This document shows positions 59,655 to 64,000 of a stretch of 64,000 nt of DNA, piece after piece. The position numbers and the translations under genes were made by a program. The stretch spans positions 5,858-69,857 of the forward strand of contig CACVBU010001176.1 of NCBI GenBank assembly GCA_902728285.1, given 5' to 3'. The first letter of the stretch is position 1. Each line of letters starts with the position of its first letter. The notes under the pieces are model-generated. The model was not told where the DNA came from. It made no database searches and worked only from the letters and a program-made list of their open reading frames with translations. The DNA is from Clytia hemisphaerica. Lineage: Eukaryota > Cnidaria > Hydrozoa > Leptothecata > Clytiidae.

Positions 59655-60085
59655 AGTACCAGTGGATACTACCCCTTAAAACCTACAAAAATTAGAGGTG
59701 CCCTCTATCTGAAAATTTAGGTGGAATCTACACTCTTTGTGTTGAAAGTACGATGTTTATGGATTTCTTCCCTTAGCCAGTGATGTTTTGTAGTAACCAG
59801 TTTTCAGTTTTTCACGAGGAAGTGAAAAATGCCCTTTTAGCAATTTACCCCTTAAAAGGGTTGATACTTGAAATTGAAATTTTATACCTAGCAAGTCGAT
59901 TTGGTCTATATTTTTGTTTTCTAAAACTTTATCAGAAAAGTTACCTCTGATAATCAAACAGCTTAAAAGATCTTCTAAAAAGTAGAAAGTTAGTCAGCAT
60001 AAGACCACAAAACCCACAGCGAGTATCAACAAGTTTCGATATTTTTGGCAATTTCTCGTTTTGGAGGTGAGCATCCTCTTTAACC
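59655..60085. mobile_element. Partial copy of the CCAGTRGATACCCC family
   Basis: Starts TACCAGTGGATACTACCCC and shares ordered internal blocks (TTTGTGTTGAAAGTACG, CAGTGATGTTTTGTAG, TTTTTCACGAGGAAGTG) with 24995-25190; the right end is less clear. Confidence 0.65.
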
Positions 60086-60356
60086 CCTGGTAGATACACA
60101 ACACTTCTCTTGCTTTGTTTTTTCGCGATTCAATGTTGATAGTAGCTTTGAAAAAATCCGCCAAATTTTCTTCCCGCCAAAATTTTTTTCTTTAACGTAA
60201 AAGAAAACGAAGCGCCTTCAATATTGTACAACTTTGGTCCAAATTTCATATTTATACCATCAGCCAAACTGGAGTTATTCAAAAAACAAGTTTTGCTGAC
60301 GTCAGCATTTTTTTGCTTTTTACCTAATATCTTTTTTTTGGTGTAAAGATTAATTT

Positions 60357-61000
60357 TCAAACAGCCAGTCTAGTGATCTTCACTCCAATACGCTCCTTTC
60401 GTTGTATGAAGTGATATGATTTGACAAGTGGAAGTGGTGATAAAAAATTACGGTAAACTTGGACCTGCCTTAATTTGCCTGAGATGCTTTCCAAATATTG
60501 GACAGCAAAGTCGGATTTCTCCTTTCCCACACTGTATGTTTTAGAGTGCTCTGAGACTGCAGAAGTCCTTGATTTATGAAAATGTTCTTTAAATCTTTGA
60601 TTGAATTTGGTTTTACCAACGTAAAGGGACAAACACAAACGTGAGATAATATATATACCGCGGTCGGAACACGAAAGATTTGTATCAACAAGGTAGCTTC
60701 GACCCTTAGTTGGCGATTCAATTTGACTGTTTGCAAGCAAGCAGGTTTAATTGTGCTTTTGACATGATTTTGGAAAAGAAGCTTGCCGATTGAAGGTCCG
60801 TTAGATTTGGCAACAGCGTGTCTAATTTTGTGATGAACAAAAGTTTTGTTAATTCGGTTGGCAAAGGTTTCGATGTTATTTTCGTAAGAAGTTTCTGATA
60901 AAATCACCCACCTGACTGAGCTGATTTCTGATTCAATACGTTTTGGAATTGGGGTAAGGTTTCTCTCAAATGTTTGTGCCTGTTGTAGAATGGGTAATTA
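60357..61000 (-). pseudogene. Penelope-like element C-terminus with GIY-YIG endonuclease
   Basis: The minus strand from about 61000 encodes NLTPIPKRIE and a linker (SIGKLLFQNHVKS), then after a frame change near 60720 the endonuclease end: RGIYIIS, CLSLYVGKTKFNQRFKEHFH, with a KIHK-like tail to the stop. GIY and YVG spaced by about ten residues, then an Arg and His/Glu, are the GIY-YIG signature. The RT part is absent. It lies 474 bases upstream of MFS gene E and beside a foldback-derived fragment (60230-60320). Confidence 0.8.
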
Positions 61001-61482
61001 ACCTTCTTCTTCGAAAGTTTTTCAAATTGTCTGCAAAGAATTGAACTATTTGAAATTTTTGGAAAAGATTTTCTTAGTTGGTGTATTAAAAATTATGGAT
61101 GTTCTTCTACGAAAAATTGGGATGGAAAATCGGTCAAAAACTGCTATTTTTAAGAATTTGAGACAAAGAAGCTTTTACAAAAATTTTTCGAAAATCTATT
61201 TTTAGTTTAGTTAATACTTAATATTTTTCAATAGCTTTTAGCCGTCAGTGAAAAAACACCCTATATTTCGACACTGTGTTTTTCATTTTCAAGTCTGACA
61301 AATCAAAAGTAGAAGCATGATGAAATATCTACAAGCTAAATAGCTAACTTTTATACTGTTCTGATGGCGCAAGGTCAATTGAGTAATTCGATTTAAATGA
61401 TAAACCAAGTCTCCTGGTTTCCAATTCGAAATAACTTTTATCCTTAAAGGTACTTATAAAAAACATCATTGTCAAATTTGGA

Positions 61483-63621
61483 ATGGAAGAAAGTCCTGAA
61501 TACAAAAAATGGACAGATCGGCTCAAGAAAACAACCTATATTTCTTATTTAATAATTTTTCTTGGTGGTTTGGAAGTCAATGCTGTCCAAATTGTACTTT
61601 TATATTATTTGGAGGAGAATTTTAACATGACTCCAAACCAAAGCAGACTGTATTACAGTCTTGCTGAAATGTTTAACGCTTTTGGGCAGATGACAAGTGG
61701 ATTAATGATTGGACGTTTTATGGACAGAACAAGGAATTTAAAATTAACCTGTTTATTGATTTTATGTGCTACCATCGTTGGGAATTTGTTATATTCCTTG
61801 CCTTTTCATATTTCGTTTATTCTGATTGGACGATTTTTATGTGGCTTTAATGAGGCGTTCCAAGTTGCTTTATGTGGTAAGAAAACATCACACTTTCCCC
61901 CTAAAAAGTTTAAAAAAACTTCTCTCGATATTGAGATGGCTATCATTGGAAGGTTCACCCCTTGCATTTTCGGTAAATTATCGAGTCATCCTCATGGATT
62001 TTGTCTAAATCATAGAGAACTCCGCTGAATTTTGCTCATTTTTAATTGACCTCAGCCTTGGATTTTCCCACAAATTTCACCGACCCCTGAGTTGTTAAAT
62101 TTTGTTATTTTAGCACTTCCCTCTAAATATCTCCTAATAGCTTTGCGAATAGCTAAATATCAAGACGAGTTCATATACCAGTAAATAGAATTTTGATTGA
62201 TCCTTTCTTTTGCTGCCGAAGTCCATAGGTATTTTCGAGAGATTTTAATTTGCAGACTAGCAGGTCAAATTAGTAAATGACTTCACGTATAACAGTTTCG
62301 TGGCATGTCGGGCTCACACCTTGCCGAGTGAGATTAATTCTATCTTTGTTATCTTCAATTTTCATTAGGCGAATTCAAAAGATGTTATAAGGAAGACGAT
62401 CTGATCAGAATTTTGAGTTGGTACGAGCTCTTCTTCGCCATTGGCATGGCTGTTGGACCTGGTGCACCAGTCATTTTCTCGTGGGTGAATTTGAAAATTG
62501 GTAAATATAATATATTTCATAAATTCGTGTAAGATAGCTCTAGTTTAGTGATCGACTTTCTACCTGTCTATTATAATTCGGAATAAAAGTTGGCAGAGAG
62601 TTGCTGGCTGTCTAAAGACAAGTTAAAGCTAATAAGGGATGCCGGATTGAATATAGGATATTTAGGTACAAAAATGGGCTAAAGGTTTGTATGGGAATCA
62701 TTCTCATTTGTAATGAAGCCTCTCCAGTTTTATTTCATTAGTTGTCAATACAATTTTACAGGACATTGGTGGATCAATAAATACAACGCATTGCATGTTT
62801 TCCTGACACTCTTATTGGTATTATTGTTAATTTTACTATGGTTCCAACTCACTGATCTATCGAAAGATCTAGACTGTATGAAAGAAAAACATTTGCGTCA
62901 GCGATCACAATTGCAATGTAAGAAAGATGAGCAACGTGGTAGCTTAGCTTCTACAGAGCACCATGATAACGAGAGGTACAATAAGAAAGGACAATCACGA
63001 AAACTCATGAAATGGAAAGAGCTTTTGCAAATTGATATTATTACATTGTGCGGTTGTTATACTATTTTACGATACGCTGCAAATGCATCCGCAGCATTAA
63101 TTGCAATGGACGCTACTACATTATTCCATTGGCCAGTCAGTTGGATTTCATGGCTCACCATAGCTGGAGCTGGCACTAATTTTCTTGGAATAACAATGTT
63201 GATAAAATGCGGTGTCTTCAAAGGAATAAAACGAAATTATTTTTGCTTTTTATCGGCGATAAATACAACTATGTTTATTCTTGCACTGATGCTGTTACCG
63301 AAGATTACAAGCATTAAGAGTTACACTTTTCAATTACTTTATTTGACTTTCCAAATACTTGCTAAAGGATGGATTTATTTCAATGCCCAGTCAGCAGGGA
63401 AGATTTTGGTTTTTAATACTGTAACACCAGAGAATTCTTGTCTGATTGACAGTATCAGGTCAGCTGTTGGTTGCTTGGCTCGACTGTTTGCTTTTGCTAC
63501 AAGTTTCTTATGTTTTAATTACCCAGAATTTTTCTTTTTACCAATTGGAACAATTTTGTTTCTAGGGAATTGTGTTATAGTTTACAGATATAAGGCTCAT
63601 ATTTATAGACAGGGTCAATAG
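61483..63621 (+). CDS. MFS gene E: 12-span major facilitator carrier, CLN7/MFSD8-like
   Basis: Exons 61483-61876, 62369-62500 and 62762-63621; all junctions are GT-AG in phase 1, giving 461 residues. MEESPEYKKW is the natural start and lines up with genes A and B. Spans 1-4 with GRFMDRTRN lie in exon 1, span 5 with GPGAPV in exon 2, and spans 6-12 in exon 3. The cytosolic loop after span 6 (KDLDCMKEKHLRQRSQ) is different in sequence and shorter than in A and B, and one codon is missing in exon 2. No stop or frame break. It is on the strand opposite to A and B and is the closest relative of pseudogenes C and D. Substrate unknown; CLN7-like assignment is tentative. Confidence 0.87.
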
Positions 63622-64000
63622 GACGTCAGTCTCATCGATGCACTTGGATAAGGGGGTCAACTTGCTTATTTCCAATCCAAAACCCGGAATTAAATAGATA
63701 TCTAGCCAATTCTAAACAAAATTCAAGTATTTACTACAATCGGCGCCGAAATATATTGGATATCTTGGGAATGCAGAATTTAAAGATCGGGCGAGAATTG
63801 CAGTTTTAGTACTTCCACTTTGTTTCATTGGATTTTTCGATTTGGAAGGGGTTAAGTGACTTCCAGGCTATATTATCAGCCTTATTATAACATTTTTGAG
63901 CTTTTACATCCAAAGATTTTAAGTGTTAAGTCTAATGTTAAAACTCTACCTTTAAACCATACTTCAAAGAACCTAAAAATCACTTACGGTTTTAAAGTTT
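63622..64000. repeat. Downstream repeat shared with 18940-19020
   Basis: 63830-63930 (GTGACTTCCAGGCTATATTA, AGCCTTATTATAACATTTTTG) resembles the sequence flanking the first LINE. No gene is seen to the window end. Confidence 0.5.

Overview
This is eukaryotic, animal-type DNA. It is AT-rich, its genes are split by GT-AG introns, one gene is followed by an AATAAA signal, and its domains are typical of animals: a PAN/apple plus fibrinogen-related secreted protein, a chitin-binding (peritrophin-A-like) secreted protein, a Ser/Thr kinase glycine-loop exon, and 12-span major facilitator (MFS) carriers. The retroelement mix (LINEs, BEL/Pao, Ty3, DIRS-like, two Penelope-like pieces) and the many short inverted-repeat elements suit a marine invertebrate. 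A cnidarian would fit well, but that is an inference and the sequence does not prove it. No bacterial gene layout, CRISPR array or rRNA is visible.

Layout. 0.2-1.2 kb: frameshifted PAN+FReD lectin-like gene. 2.1-6.2 kb: a 2.2-kb tandem duplication carrying a candidate small cysteine-rich secreted protein; one copy holds a 377-bp transposon whose empty site survives in the other copy. 8.4-10.1 kb: an unrecognised multi-exon gene on the minus strand. 11.0 kb: kinase fragment abutting a 3.4-kb foldback element. 14.7-18.4 kb: MFS gene A with a decayed copy beside it. 19.0-22.3 kb: a LINE with target-site duplication. 22.5-28.0 kb: inverted-repeat elements, an MFS fragment, a 31-bp minisatellite and a DIRS-like remnant. 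28.0-31.2 kb: BEL/Pao gag between 235-bp repeats, ending in a Helitron-like terminus. 31.5-34.1 kb: MFS gene B. 35.2-40.6 kb: a stack of nested elements around a second LINE. 41.1-42.7 kb: MFS pseudogene C split by a 1.1-kb element. 44.8-45.8 kb: chitin-binding gene. 47-51 kb: minisatellites and short palindromic elements. 51.5-55.9 kb: Penelope-like RT and a Ty3-type pol. 57.3-59.0 kb: MFS pseudogene D split by another element. 60.4-61.0 kb: Penelope GIY-YIG end. 61.5-63.6 kb: intact MFS gene E on the plus strand.

The main theme is one MFS family present at eight places (three full-length, five broken). It has been copied as genomic DNA with its introns, and its copies were then diverged by transposon insertion. 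Because several insertions sit in only one of two paralogous copies, this window gives direct empty-site versus filled-site comparisons for several small transposon families.
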